Shown: positions 1 to 8,995 of the stretch, in pieces | Numbering within the stretch: position 1 is the first letter of the stretch | Layout: each line of letters opens with the position of its first letter | Assembly (NCBI GenBank): GCA_041390625.1 | Contig: JAWKPM010000014.1 | Span: 1-64,000, forward strand | Source of the DNA: RBC038 sp041390625 | Lineage (GTDB): Bacteria > Chloroflexota > Dehalococcoidia > UBA2979 | Length of the DNA stretch: 64,000 nucleotides | Direction: 5' to 3' | Translations under genes and position numbers: made by a program | Notes under the pieces: model-generated | What the model saw: the letters and a program-made list of their open reading frames with translations, nothing else | What the model was told of the DNA's origin: nothing | Database searches by the model: none

Positions 1-98
1 CGCTCCGTCTCCGTCACGATCCGCCGCCACAGCGGCCAGTCGAGGCCTTCCTGGCCCTCGATCATCACGCCCAGGTCCATCCAGCCCCCCGTCCGCAT
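1..98 (-). CDS. LLM-class flavin/F420-dependent oxidoreductase, N-terminal fragment
   Basis: Only the first 32 or so codons lie in the window; the gene runs off the left edge. The visible protein reads MDLGVMIEGQEGLDWPLWRR after a short N-terminal extension. This is the typical first beta strand of luciferase-like (LLM) monooxygenases and F420-dependent reductases, where a bound flavin or F420 reduces or oxygenates a small substrate. Start could be the ATG at 98 or the in-frame ATG at 80; family alignment favours 80. Function beyond family cannot be read from this fragment. Confidence 0.6.
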   Translation of the reverse strand, partial: MRTGGWMDLGVMIEGQEGLDWPLWRRIVTETE

Positions 99-166
99 CG
101 CGCGTTCGGACGTGATCCTACACGGGCCGGATTCGAGCCATCGAGGTCGAGAAGGGACGGCCGAGG

Positions 167-628
167 CTAGACCTGCGGGCGAGGCTCCACGGTCGCCATC
201 GCACCGCCGAGGGCGGCGTCCTCAGCCAGCGCCGTCGAGGCAGGCGTCGCGTTCGGGTACTCGATGCGCGCCATCAGCAGCACCAGCACCACCGCGTGCA
301 GCACCGAGAGGACGAACAGCTGCGCCGCGAGCTCACCCACAGAGGCGTTCGCGGCGAACTTGGAGAAGGCGTACAGCAGGTAGATCACAAACCCGAGGGC
401 GAAGAGACGCGCCGTCAGCGAGCGCCAGTCCGGGTCCAGCTCGCGGAAGCGCACGCGGTAGAAGTAGACCACCACCACGAAGACGTGCAGTGCGAGGAGG
501 GCCGTGACGTACGTGAGCGCCGGGATGTCCGACTTCAGTTCGACGAGCGGAAGCAGCGCAAACGCCAGCGCGAACACGCTGACGACCTTGCGGACGAAGA
601 GCTTCGAATCGACCAAGCGCACGCGCAC
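167..628 (-). CDS. Four-helix membrane protein of unknown function
   Basis: Start GTG at 628 was chosen because AGGAGG lies 6 nt upstream; the open frame extends further upstream but without a ribosome site. The 153-residue product has four hydrophobic stretches, roughly residues 12-28, 35-56, 72-88 and 100-120, with short charged loops (a RVRFRELDPDWR segment between helices 2 and 3). The C-terminal 30 residues are soluble and Ala-rich. No family was recognised. It is transcribed away from the tRNA-Glu gene. Confidence 0.6.
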   Translation of the reverse strand: MRVRLVDSKLFVRKVVSVFALAFALLPLVELKSDIPALTYVTALLALHVFVVVVYFYRVRFRELDPDWRSLTARLFALGFVIYLLYAFSKFAANASVGELAAQLFVLSVLHAVVLVLLMARIEYPNATPASTALAEDAALGGAMATVEPRPQV

Positions 629-813
629 CGGTTGCCTCCTCGACGTCGCAGTCACCGTAAGGATCGATCGAGGCGAGGGGCAATCAGGGTTCCGTGCCGA
701 TCCTGATGAAACCTTGCTCAACATGTCCTGATCGCAGGGTCCCACGGCCCCGTCGACGCCGGTTGAGCCCCACCGAGGCCACTTGCTAATCTGGAGCGCA
801 CCTCAGGGACCGT

Positions 814-890
814 GGCGCATTCGTCTAGTGGCCTAGGACACCGCCCTCTCAAGGCGGAGATCACGGGTTCGAATCCCGTATGCGCTACCA
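814..890 (+). tRNA. tRNA-Glu (anticodon CTC), CCA encoded
   Basis: Cloverleaf visible: acceptor GGCGCAT paired with ATGCGCT (G1-U72 wobble), anticodon stem CCGCC/GGCGG with loop CTCTCAA giving anticodon CTC, T arm ACGGG-TTCGAAT-CCCGT, discriminator A at 887 and genomic CCA at 888-890. Reads GAG, the dominant Glu codon in this genome. The D arm TCGTCTAGTGGCCTAGGA is typical of bacterial tRNA-Glu. Confidence 0.95.
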
Positions 891-922
891 CACCTCTCCC
901 TCGCCTCATCGAGGCCGCTCGC

Positions 923-928
923 TACAAT
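923..928 (+). promoter_or_regulatory. -10 box TACAAT of a leaderless gene
   Basis: TACAAT ends 6 nt before the ATG at 935, which places the expected transcription start on the A of the start codon. No Shine-Dalgarno sequence is present. Confidence 0.55.
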
Positions 929-934
929 CGACAC

Positions 935-1147
935 ATGCCCACCGACGACGAGAAGCAGGCCTACCGCGAGGCCTACGCCAACTGGCAGCAGCACCTCGAG
1001 CGCCTGCACGCGTTCCTCCTCGAGGGCGAGCGCCCCGGAGGACCGACCGCGGGTCCCGATGCCATCAAGGGCCTGTTCAACCGCGAGGCCCGCGCCAAGG
1101 AGCGCTACGACGAGGCCCGACGGCGCCTCATCGGCATCGATGAGTAG
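935..1147 (+). CDS. Small hypothetical protein (70 aa), likely leaderless
   Basis: ATG at 935, directly after a TACAAT -10 box and with no ribosome site, so the mRNA is probably leaderless. The 70-residue product is highly charged and predicted helical (DDEKQAYREAYANWQQHLERL near the N-terminus; RARYDEARRRL-like C-terminus). No signal peptide, membrane segment or cysteine. I do not recognise the family. It lies between tRNA-Glu and the CcdA-like gene and is separated from the latter by about 100 nt. Confidence 0.6.
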   Translation: MPTDDEKQAYREAYANWQQHLERLHAFLLEGERPGGPTAGPDAIKGLFNREARAKERYDEARRRLIGIDE

Positions 1148-1248
1148 CGCGCCCTCCGAGGCTCGTAAGTGATGTCACACATCGAACCCCCGAAGCGCGC
1201 TCTACTGGTGGAAGCACCGCTCGAGGCCCGCATGATCCCGAGGCGCGC

Positions 1249-2046
1249 GTGACCACCACCGAGGCCCCCGCAGCCCCCACCCGAGGCGGGTTCTTCCGCA
1301 GCGGCTACCCGCGCTCGTTCCTCGTGGGCTCGGCGTTCTCCGTGGCATGGTCGCCCTGCATCGGCCCGATCCTCGGCGTCGTCCTGACGCTGGCCGCGAC
1401 CTCCGGCACCGCCGCCCAGGGCGCCGTACTGCTCGTCTTCTACTCGCTCGGCCTCGGCGTCTGGTTCCTCGCGTTCGGAGCGTTCTTCGGCTGGCTGACG
1501 CCGAGGATGAGACGCCTCCAGCCGTACATGCCGAAGCTCATGGCCGTGACCGGCGTGCTCTTCATTGTCGTCGGCGCGCTGATGTTCCTCGGCGAGTTCT
1601 CGAGGCTGAACTCGTACTTCCAGTCCTTCGGCTTCGTCTTCGATCAGACCGCCAGCGCGGAGGAAGACCTCTCCACCGGAGTCAGCGGCGGCCTCGGCCC
1701 CCTCGTGGCGTTCTTCGGCGGCGTCGTGTCGTTCCTGTCGCCCTGTGTGCTCCCGCTCGTCCCCGTCTACCTCGCGAATCTCGCAGGCGAGGCGTTCCAG
1801 GTCAGCGGCTCCGCACGCGCCGACCGCCGACGCGTCTTCTTCCACTCGGTTGCGTTCGTCATCGGCTTCACGCTGGTCTTCGCCATCGTCGGCGCGTCGG
1901 TCGGCTTCGTCGGCAACGCCCTGCAGACGCATCTCGACACCCTCACCCGCATCGGCGGACTGTTGCTCATGGTCTTCGGCATGCACATGAGCGGCCTCAT
2001 CCACGTCCCCTACCTCGACCGCACCTACCAGGTGCAGGTGTCCTGA
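1249..2046 (+). CDS. CcdA-family membrane thiol transporter with swapped halves
   Basis: CcdA/DsbD-beta proteins carry electrons across the membrane through two conserved cysteines, feeding cytochrome c maturation or extracytoplasmic thiol enzymes. Six hydrophobic segments are visible. The usual order is N-half with FLSPCVLPLVP, then C-half with W(T/S)PCIGPIL. Here WSPCIGPIL (Cys37) comes first and FLSPCVLPLVP (Cys166) second; the protein ends HMSGLIHVPYLDRTY, which normally closes the first half. The gene therefore looks like a circular permutation of CcdA. Both redox cysteines are kept. Start GTG 1249 was taken because no homology extends upstream. No cytochrome c genes are nearby. Confidence 0.8.
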   Translation: MTTTEAPAAPTRGGFFRSGYPRSFLVGSAFSVAWSPCIGPILGVVLTLAATSGTAAQGAVLLVFYSLGLGVWFLAFGAFFGWLTPRMRRLQPYMPKLMAVTGVLFIVVGALMFLGEFSRLNSYFQSFGFVFDQTASAEEDLSTGVSGGLGPLVAFFGGVVSFLSPCVLPLVPVYLANLAGEAFQVSGSARADRRRVFFHSVAFVIGFTLVFAIVGASVGFVGNALQTHLDTLTRIGGLLLMVFGMHMSGLIHVPYLDRTYQVQVS

Positions 2047-2093
2047 CCGCGAGGCCCCCGGAGCATCGAGGCGCTCGCCCACCGCCGACGCCC

Positions 2094-3395
2094 TCAGCGC
2101 GCGTTCGCACCCGCCGAGGCCAGCCACCGCTCGAAGAACCCGATGACGCGAGCCTCGTACTCCGCCGGGAACGTCGCGAGGCCCCGCGTGTGTCCCGCGT
2201 CGACGACCCACAGCTCGTGCTCCCCGCCCGATTCCGAGGCGATGCGCGAGACGAGCGCGCGCTCGATCGGGTCCTGCCCCGCCGCGACGTAGAGCACCGG
2301 CTCCTGCACGAGCGGTGAGAGCGAGGTGAGGTTCGCCGGCGCGGCGCGGCCCGACAGCAGGCTCACCGCGGTGTCCGCCACGAACAACGCCGGCAGCTGC
2401 GTCAGCACCACCGACCGAGGCGGCGAGGCGTCGCGCGCATCGCCGAGGGTGCGACCGCTCGCCCCGTCCGCGACGACCGCCGCCAGCACGTCGCTGTGCG
2501 CGGCCGCCTCGATCGCCAGCTCCGCGCCCATCGAGAGCCCGAGGATGCCCACCCGCCCGGCCTCGACGTCCGGCTGCGCTTCGGCAAATCGAGCTGCGGC
2601 CACGATGTCGAGGTCCGCGCCCCAGCCGAGCATGTTCGTCGCGCCGTCGCTCTCGCCGTGCCCCCGCGCGTCGTAGAGCAGCACGCCGAAGCCGTGCTCG
2701 ACGAGGACGCGCGCGTGCCGCACCCCACCGAGGCGGTTGCTGCCCGATCCGTGCGCGATCACGACCGCCGCACCGTTCCGCGAAGGCACGTACCACCCCC
2801 GCAGCGTGAGCCCATCCGAGGTCTCGAACGCCACCGACTGGTACGCCGCACCGAGGTCCTGCTCGACGACCGCCCGTCGAGGCACGTGCGTGATCGCGAC
2901 CGCGAGCCCGAGCGGCACGAGGACGAACGCGAGACTCACGAGGACACCGGGCACCATCAGCAGGCGGTAGCGTCGACGCGGGATCGCCGCCGTCGCGAGC
3001 ACCACCCCGAGCACGACGAGCACACCGCCGCCGACCGCCATCAGCACCCCGGTGGCGTCGGACCGCACCCACCGCTCGTTCATCACGATCCCCGCGACGT
3101 GCATCGCCAGCCCGCCGCTCAGCGCGACGAAGCCCACCGTCGAGGCCACCGCTGCCCGAATGACCATCGAGGCCCGCGGGTACGCGAGGACGGCCAGCGG
3201 CGGCAGCACGATCGCCATCAGCGCGAGCGCGAGCTCCTCGAGGACGCCCGCGTGCGCCTGTCGATGCACGAGCGAGGCGTCGAGGACGTGCAGCCACGTC
3301 AGCCCGACTCCGAGCGCGAAGACCGCATGCCCCTTCCCCACGGGACGCCAGGCCACCGCCGCCATCGAGGGGAACGTCGCTCGCGTCGCCATCAT
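2094..3395 (-). CDS. Membrane-anchored alpha/beta hydrolase
   Basis: Start ATG 3395 (followed by a second ATG) has GGAGGAGG six nt upstream. The 433-residue protein begins with about five hydrophobic helices (residues 20-170), followed by an alpha/beta hydrolase domain (about 185-430). The hydrolase domain shows HGSGS oxyanion region, the nucleophile elbow GLSMG (Ser288), a later Asp in AAGQDP and a catalytic His in DAGHTRG. Similar proteins are annotated as serine aminopeptidase/bem46-like hydrolases; substrate unknown. The catalytic domain is probably cytoplasmic or extracytoplasmic depending on helix count, which cannot be settled by eye. Confidence 0.75.
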   Translation of the reverse strand: MMATRATFPSMAAVAWRPVGKGHAVFALGVGLTWLHVLDASLVHRQAHAGVLEELALALMAIVLPPLAVLAYPRASMVIRAAVASTVGFVALSGGLAMHVAGIVMNERWVRSDATGVLMAVGGGVLVVLGVVLATAAIPRRRYRLLMVPGVLVSLAFVLVPLGLAVAITHVPRRAVVEQDLGAAYQSVAFETSDGLTLRGWYVPSRNGAAVVIAHGSGSNRLGGVRHARVLVEHGFGVLLYDARGHGESDGATNMLGWGADLDIVAAARFAEAQPDVEAGRVGILGLSMGAELAIEAAAHSDVLAAVVADGASGRTLGDARDASPPRSVVLTQLPALFVADTAVSLLSGRAAPANLTSLSPLVQEPVLYVAAGQDPIERALVSRIASESGGEHELWVVDAGHTRGLATFPAEYEARVIGFFERWLASAGANAR

Positions 3396-3530
3396 GCCGG
3401 GCCTCCTCCAGTGCCCGGCCATCGTCGAGGCGCGACGAGCGCCCCGCCTCCGCCCTTCGACCGAGGCCCGCCCGCGAACTTCGTCGCGCCTCGGTGCCTC
3501 CGCTGATCGCCGGCCATTGATGCAAGGCCG

Positions 3531-3560
3531 TTGCTGCGGGACCGCGTCGCTCCATACAAT
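3531..3560 (+). promoter_or_regulatory. Sigma70-type promoter of a leaderless gene
   Basis: TTGCTG (3531-3536), 18-nt spacer, TACAAT (3555-3560), then 6 nt to the ATG at 3567. The spacing puts the transcription start at the start codon. Confidence 0.6.
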
Positions 3561-3566
3561 CCGCGC

Positions 3567-4010
3567 ATGGACTCCGAGTACGGCGTCGACCTCGACGAGA
3601 TCAGCCGCGTGATCGAAGACGCTCAGGTCTTCGTCGTCCGCTTCGCGAAGTTCGATAACCGACTCCTCGTCGACGCTCGCTCGGCCCCCGGTGACCCACC
3701 GCGCATCGAGGTCGTGCCGCCGGTCAACTCCGCCTCCGAGCGCTACCGCTACCTCCAGCAGACCCGCCCCTCGATGTCGCTGCCTGACCACATCACCGTG
3801 TTCGTCTGGCCGCGCCCCGTGACGCTGCTGCGCGACGCGGGCGTCTGGAAGCGCATCCGCGACCGCCTCACCGGCCTCGGCGGCGAGAGCCTCGAGATCT
3901 CGTGCGACGCCGCGTTCCGCGAGCTGCTGCTGCGCGAGCGCGCCGAGCTCGCCGCCGCCATCCTCGGCGGTGAGGGCTTCGAGACGCTCTGGGAGCGCCA
4001 GCCTCGCTAA
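3567..4010 (+). CDS. Hypothetical protein, 147 aa, leaderless
   Basis: ATG at 3567 follows a good promoter with 6 nt spacing and no Shine-Dalgarno, so the start is well placed. Soluble protein, no signal peptide. It contains a conserved-looking segment PPVNSASERYRYLQQTRPSM and HITVFVWPRPVTLLRD, and an acidic/helical C-terminus rich in ELLLRERAEL. I do not recognise a family. It is followed 65 nt later by threonine aldolase, which has its own -10 box. Confidence 0.65.
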   Translation: MDSEYGVDLDEISRVIEDAQVFVVRFAKFDNRLLVDARSAPGDPPRIEVVPPVNSASERYRYLQQTRPSMSLPDHITVFVWPRPVTLLRDAGVWKRIRDRLTGLGGESLEISCDAAFRELLLRERAELAAAILGGEGFETLWERQPR

Positions 4011-4075
4011 TGCTTTCGCGCCGGCCGTCGAGGCCGCCGGATCGCAACGCCGCCCTCTGCTAGCCTGCCGCCACG

Positions 4076-5101
4076 ATGCCGATCGACCTGCGCTCCGACA
4101 CCGTCACGAGGCCCGTCGAGGCCATGCGCCGCGCCATCGCCAACGCCGAGGTCGGCGACGATGTGCTGGGCGACGACCCGACCGTGAAGCGCCTCGAGGC
4201 CGCCGCCGCCGAGCGCATCGGGAAGGAAGCCGCCCTCTTCGTGCCCAGCGGCACGATGGCGAATCTGCTCTCGCTGCTGACCCACTGCGGTCGAGGCGAC
4301 GAGGCGATCGTGGGCTCCGAGTCCCACATCCTCCATCACGAGTCCGTCGGCGCCGCGGCCCTCGGCAGCATCAACCTCCGCACCGCCGTGAACGACCATC
4401 GAGGCCGTATCAGCGGCGACGAGGTGCGCTCGCTCATCCGTCCGATCCCGCCGCACACGGCCCTCATCTGCCTGGAGAACACGCAGAACCGCTGCGGCGG
4501 CGCGGCCATCCCGCTCGCCAGCATGCGCGAGGTCACCGCCGTCGCCCGCGAGCACGGCATCCCCGTGCACATGGACGGCGCGCGCATCTTCAACGCCGCC
4601 GCCGCCCTCGAGACCGACGCCGCCACCCTCGCCGCCGAGGCCGACACGGTCTCGTTCTGCTTCTCGAAAGGCCTCGGCGCGCCCGTCGGCTCGATCCTCA
4701 CCGGCCCGTCCGACTTCATCGAGCGCGCGCGCCCCATCCGCCGCATGCTCGGCGGCGGCCTCCGCCAGTCCGGCATCATCGCCGCCGCCGCGCTGTACGC
4801 CCTCGAGCACCACGTCGAGCGGCTGCCCGAGGACCACGCCAACGCGCGCCACCTCGCCGAGGGCCTGGCCTCGATGCCCCACGTCGTGCTCGACCCCACC
4901 GAGGTCGACACCAACATCGTCTTCTTCGAGCTCGAGCCGGCCGTCGACGGCCTCGAGTTCCGCAATCGCCTCGCCGAGGCCGGCGTGCTCTGCAGCGGCA
5001 CCGGCCCCCAGCGCGTCCGCATGGTCACCCACCTCGACGTCACCAGCACCGACATGGACGCCGCCATCGAGGCGACGGCGCGCGTCCTCGAGTCGTTCTA
5101 G
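4076..5101 (+). CDS. ltaE: Low-specificity L-threonine aldolase
   Basis: PLP enzyme of fold type I splitting L-threonine/allo-threonine to glycine and acetaldehyde. The family signature starts the protein (IDLRSDTVTRP, then EVGDDVLGDDPTV). A conserved HxxxHE-type stretch (SHILHHES) and the PLP-binding lysine in FCFSKGLGAPVGS (about residue 199) are present. Length 341 aa is normal. A TAGCCT -10-like box at 4061-4066 lies 9 nt before the ATG, consistent with a very short or absent leader. The lipoprotein gene follows after 3 nt, suggesting co-transcription. Confidence 0.93.
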   Translation: MPIDLRSDTVTRPVEAMRRAIANAEVGDDVLGDDPTVKRLEAAAAERIGKEAALFVPSGTMANLLSLLTHCGRGDEAIVGSESHILHHESVGAAALGSINLRTAVNDHRGRISGDEVRSLIRPIPPHTALICLENTQNRCGGAAIPLASMREVTAVAREHGIPVHMDGARIFNAAAALETDAATLAAEADTVSFCFSKGLGAPVGSILTGPSDFIERARPIRRMLGGGLRQSGIIAAAALYALEHHVERLPEDHANARHLAEGLASMPHVVLDPTEVDTNIVFFELEPAVDGLEFRNRLAEAGVLCSGTGPQRVRMVTHLDVTSTDMDAAIEATARVLESF

Positions 5102-5104
5102 CCG

Positions 5105-5848
5105 ATGGCCCACGTCCGCCGCGCCGGTCTCGTCACGCTCGCGCTCGTGCTGCTCGCCGTCGGCGCCGCGTGCTCGAGCGGCACCGCCACCGTCGACACC
5201 GCCGAGGTCGTGACGACCGTCGAGTTCCCGGCCGGCGAGCGCCTCGAGTACCGCCTCATCGAGGCCGGTGAGGAGCTCGGCCACGGCACCCTGGTTACCG
5301 AGCAGACCGAGGACGGCTGGCGCTTCGAGCAGCGCTACACGTCGGCCACCGTCGAGGGTGCCTCGGACGTCTCCGTCGCCAGCGTTGACTCGATGCTTCG
5401 CCCCCGCTCATCCGAGCGCACGATCACTCACGAGGACGGCCGCGTCGACTCCTACGCCGTCGAGTACCGGGCCGAGGACGAGCGCTACGTCTCCACCGTC
5501 ACCGAGGCCGGTGAGGACCCCGAGGTCCGTGAGTTCGAGCTCCGTGAGCACGCCTACGACAACGAGTCGTCACTCTGGCTGTGGCGCACCCTCGACCTCC
5601 ACGAGGACTTCGAGGCCCGCTACGTCTCCGTCAACCCCTTCGAGCGCAGCCAGCAGGTCGTCGACGTCAGCGTCACCGAGCGCACCACCGTCGAGGTCCC
5701 CGCGGGCGAGTTCGAGGTCTGGCGCGTCCAGATCCTCAACGGGCGCGCCACCCGCATCGCCTGGATCGAAGTCGCCGCCCCCCACCGCATCATCCAGTGG
5801 GACAACGGCGCCTCATTCCTCCAGCTCGTCGAGGCCTCGTCGAACTAG
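5105..5848 (+). CDS. Secreted lipoprotein, DUF3108-like
   Basis: Signal sequence with a lipobox (LLAVGAAC, Cys23) predicts a lipid-anchored extracytoplasmic protein. The mature part (about 220 aa) is beta-rich and begins GERLEYRLIEAGEELGHGTL; it also has VEVPAGEFEVWRVQI followed by WIEVAAPHRIIQWD. This layout resembles DUF3108-type periplasmic proteins, whose role is unknown. Starts 3 nt after the ltaE stop. A repeat element follows its 3' end. Confidence 0.65.
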   Translation: MAHVRRAGLVTLALVLLAVGAACSSGTATVDTAEVVTTVEFPAGERLEYRLIEAGEELGHGTLVTEQTEDGWRFEQRYTSATVEGASDVSVASVDSMLRPRSSERTITHEDGRVDSYAVEYRAEDERYVSTVTEAGEDPEVREFELREHAYDNESSLWLWRTLDLHEDFEARYVSVNPFERSQQVVDVSVTERTTVEVPAGEFEVWRVQILNGRATRIAWIEVAAPHRIIQWDNGASFLQLVEASSN

Positions 5849-5930
5849 AGGTCCGCGCCGCGCCTGTCGTCGCCACGCATCGAGTCGGGCGAGGTCACCG
5901 TCGACGTCCCGTCCCCGCCGGGGAGCGCCA

Positions 5931-6000
5931 GGGCGCAGCCCTCGCTGCTAGGAAAGGTGGGCGGGCGGGCGACCGGCCCGGAGGGCCGCCCTCAGCCTTC
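5931..6000 (+). repeat. Hairpin-G4-hairpin intergenic element, copy A
   Basis: AGGGC-GCA-GCCCT hairpin (5931-5943), then a G-quadruplex motif of GGG runs separated by single C/T bases (around 5957-5970), then CGGCCC-GGA-GGGCCG. Lies between the convergent genes ending at 5848 and 6021. Confidence 0.65.
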
Positions 6001-6020
6001 CGAGGCCCGACGCCGGGGCG

Positions 6021-6617
6021 CTAACCGCCACCCCATAGGCAACCGACGCCGTCCGCCCGCGCCTCATCCTCGAGCGCCACGAGGTCCTCGCGGAAGCGCC
6101 CGTCCTGACGCCACGCCTCCGCCAGCCCCTCGGCGACGAGCGTGGCATCGATCGAGCGGCCATCCGAGGTGAAGACGTACCGCAGCTCGCGCCCGTTCGG
6201 GTCCTGCAGCCGCTCGTCCGGCAGCAGCTGCACCGAGCTCCCCGCCAGCGTCTCGAGGCGCTGTGTGGCCTCGAGGTAGCACGGCTCGTTCGTCTCCGGC
6301 GCGTCGATGCCGAACAGCCGCACGCGGAACGCCGTCAGCGCCGACAGCACGTCGAGCGTGTCGCCGTCGATGATCCGGTCGACGGTCACCGTCACGAGGT
6401 CTTCGGTCGGCGCATCGAGGGTCCACGCGCCGTCGCTCTGCACGAGGCTCGGTTCGTCTGCACCGTCGCCCCGCGCGAACAGCCCGCCCACCCCGAGGAT
6501 GAAGATCAGCGCCCCCACCAGGAGCATGACCCGGCTCATCCGCCGTCGCGACCGGCTCGTGTCGCGCCAGTCCGGCACGTAGCGTCGCCGCCCGCCCGCC
6601 CCTCGAGGTCCGCTCAC
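6021..6617 (-). CDS. Membrane-anchored thermonuclease-like (SNase) protein
   Basis: Staphylococcal nuclease fold enzymes cut DNA or RNA using Ca2+. The core motifs are visible: VDRIIDGDTLDV, FRVRLFGIDAPE (catalytic Asp/Arg region), then YLEATQRLETL and GRELRYVF followed by LVAEGLAEAW. An Arg-rich N-terminus followed by one hydrophobic helix (LLVGALIFILGVGGLF) points to a membrane anchor with the nuclease outside. GTG 6617 overlaps the stop of the upstream gene (GTGA), favouring this start and translational coupling; an inner ATG before the helix is an alternative. Confidence 0.8.
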   Translation of the reverse strand: MSGPRGAGGRRRYVPDWRDTSRSRRRMSRVMLLVGALIFILGVGGLFARGDGADEPSLVQSDGAWTLDAPTEDLVTVTVDRIIDGDTLDVLSALTAFRVRLFGIDAPETNEPCYLEATQRLETLAGSSVQLLPDERLQDPNGRELRYVFTSDGRSIDATLVAEGLAEAWRQDGRFREDLVALEDEARADGVGCLWGGG

Positions 6618-7225
6618 GCGGCGCCGCCCTCGAGGCCCGCGACCCCTGCCGAGGCGACTTCGACGGCGAGCGCATCCTCCGCCCATCGTGCCGACTCGAC
6701 GCTCAGCGCCGCATCGACGCGCGGGTGCGCCTCGGCCGTCGCGAGCACGACGCCGGCAGCTCGGAAGCGGTCACGCTCCTCGAACGTCGACCCGCAGGCG
6801 ACGACGACCCCCGCCTCGGCCCGGAGGTCACGCAGCCCGTCGAGGACGCGACGCACCTGCCACTCGTAGACCTCGTCGCCCCCGTGCACCCCGAACACCC
6901 ACATCGAGGCCGGTGACGCCATCGAGGCGGCCTCGAGCGCCGACTCCTCGATCTCCGCCGCCGCGCTCCACATGCCGTTCGTGACCGAGGCCACCCCGCG
7001 CATGATGAAGGCCATGTGCGGCACCGAGGACGCGAAACGCTCCATCGAGGCGCGGTCCGGTAGCCACGTCGCAACCAGCAGCTGCGTCTCCGAGCGCCCG
7101 ACGACCACCGCCCGCGCGTCGTCCGCCTCGCCGAGGCCGCGGGCCAGCTCGACCGCACGCTCGACCGCTGCCCCCTCGAGGTCGGCGCGTAGCCGCGCCG
7201 CCACCACGTGCACGACCCCGCTCAT
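6614..7225 (-). CDS. Hypothetical protein, 203 aa
   Basis: Soluble protein with no recognised family. It sits in a minus-strand cluster: 14 nt after the ABC ATPase ending at 7239, and overlapping the nuclease start by 4 nt, so co-transcription is likely. The segment FASSVPHMAFIMRG and the alternating hydrophobic stretches (RAVVVGRSETQLLVATWL) suggest an alpha/beta ferredoxin-like fold, but this is a guess. The sequence contains three Ala/Ser-Met (ASM) tripeptides, each encoded by the reverse complement of the genome's over-represented ATCGAGGC octamer. Confidence 0.6.
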   Translation of the reverse strand: MSGVVHVVAARLRADLEGAAVERAVELARGLGEADDARAVVVGRSETQLLVATWLPDRASMERFASSVPHMAFIMRGVASVTNGMWSAAAEIEESALEAASMASPASMWVFGVHGGDEVYEWQVRRVLDGLRDLRAEAGVVVACGSTFEERDRFRAAGVVLATAEAHPRVDAALSVESARWAEDALAVEVASAGVAGLEGGAA

Positions 7226-7238
7226 CCGAGGCCCGCGC

Positions 7239-8017
7239 TCATCGCAACAGTCGAGGGCGGGCCGGCCGTGTCCGCGACGTTCGAGGCGCCAGCGTGCGCT
7301 GCTCCGGCAGCAGTAGCCGCCCGTCCTCGAGCTCCTCGACGCGGTCGACGTGCTCCATGACGAAGGGGTCGTGCGTCGCCGTGACGATCGTGACGCCCTG
7401 TTCCGCGATCTCCCGCAGGAGCGCGAAGATCTGCGCTCCGGTCGTGGAATCGAGTTCGCCTGTGGGCTCGTCCGCGATCAGCACTCGAGGGTCGTTCGCC
7501 AGCGCCCGCGCCACAGCGACCCGCTGCTGCTCTCCACCCGAGAGCTCGTAGGGGCGGTGGCTCGCCCGCCGCGTCAGCCCCACGCGCTCGAGGAGCTCGC
7601 GCGTCCGCTCGCCGCGCTCGCGTAGCCCCGCGCCCGCGATGCGCAGCGCCAGTTCGATGTTCTCCGCCGCCGACAGCAGCGGCAGCAGTCCGAAGGACTG
7701 GAACACGAAGCCGATCGTGTGCCGCCGCAGCTCGGTGAGCTGCCCCTCGCTGAACGTCGAGACCTGGTCCTCGCCGATGAACACCGCGCCCTCGTCCGGC
7801 CGGTCGAGGCCTGCGACGATGTTGAGGAGCGTCGTCTTCCCCGAACCCGAACGCCCGACGATCGCGAGGAACTCGCCGGACGGCACATCGAGGCTCACAT
7901 CGTCGACCGCGCGAACGAGCGAACCGCCCCCGCGGAACACGCGCGTGACGTGCTCGACGCGGATCGGCAGCCCTCGAGGCTCGTCTCCGTCCCCGCCACG
8001 AGGCCCGCGCGCGTCCG

Positions 8018-8033
<16 letters not shown>
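7239..8033 (-). CDS. ABC transporter ATP-binding protein (MacB/LolD type)
   Basis: 264-aa ATPase of the FtsX-permease-coupled class. Walker A GRSGSGKT at residues 60-67, Q-loop in FVFQSFGLLP, signature ELSGGEQQRVAVARAL, Walker B VLIADEPTGELD and H-loop ATHDP are all intact. Overlaps the preceding ATPase gene by 16 nt. With two ATPases and one very large FtsX-like permease in the same operon, it probably energises mechanotransmission or export of a lipid, lipoprotein or peptide at the membrane. Confidence 0.9.
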
Positions 8034-8944
<911 letters not shown>

Positions 8945-8995
8945 CGAGGCTCGCGCAGAGGAAGGGAGCGAGAACGAGGCGTGTACGGCATCGGG

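Noticed and set aside
718..909. Minus-strand 63-codon ORF with HTGFEPVISALRGRCPRPL
   Set aside because: This is the well-known antisense shadow of a tRNA gene (tRNA-Glu at 814-890).
1105..3555. 816-codon minus-strand ORF
   Set aside because: Arg/Ala-rich low-complexity product; shadow of the CcdA-like and hydrolase genes in a GC-rich genome.
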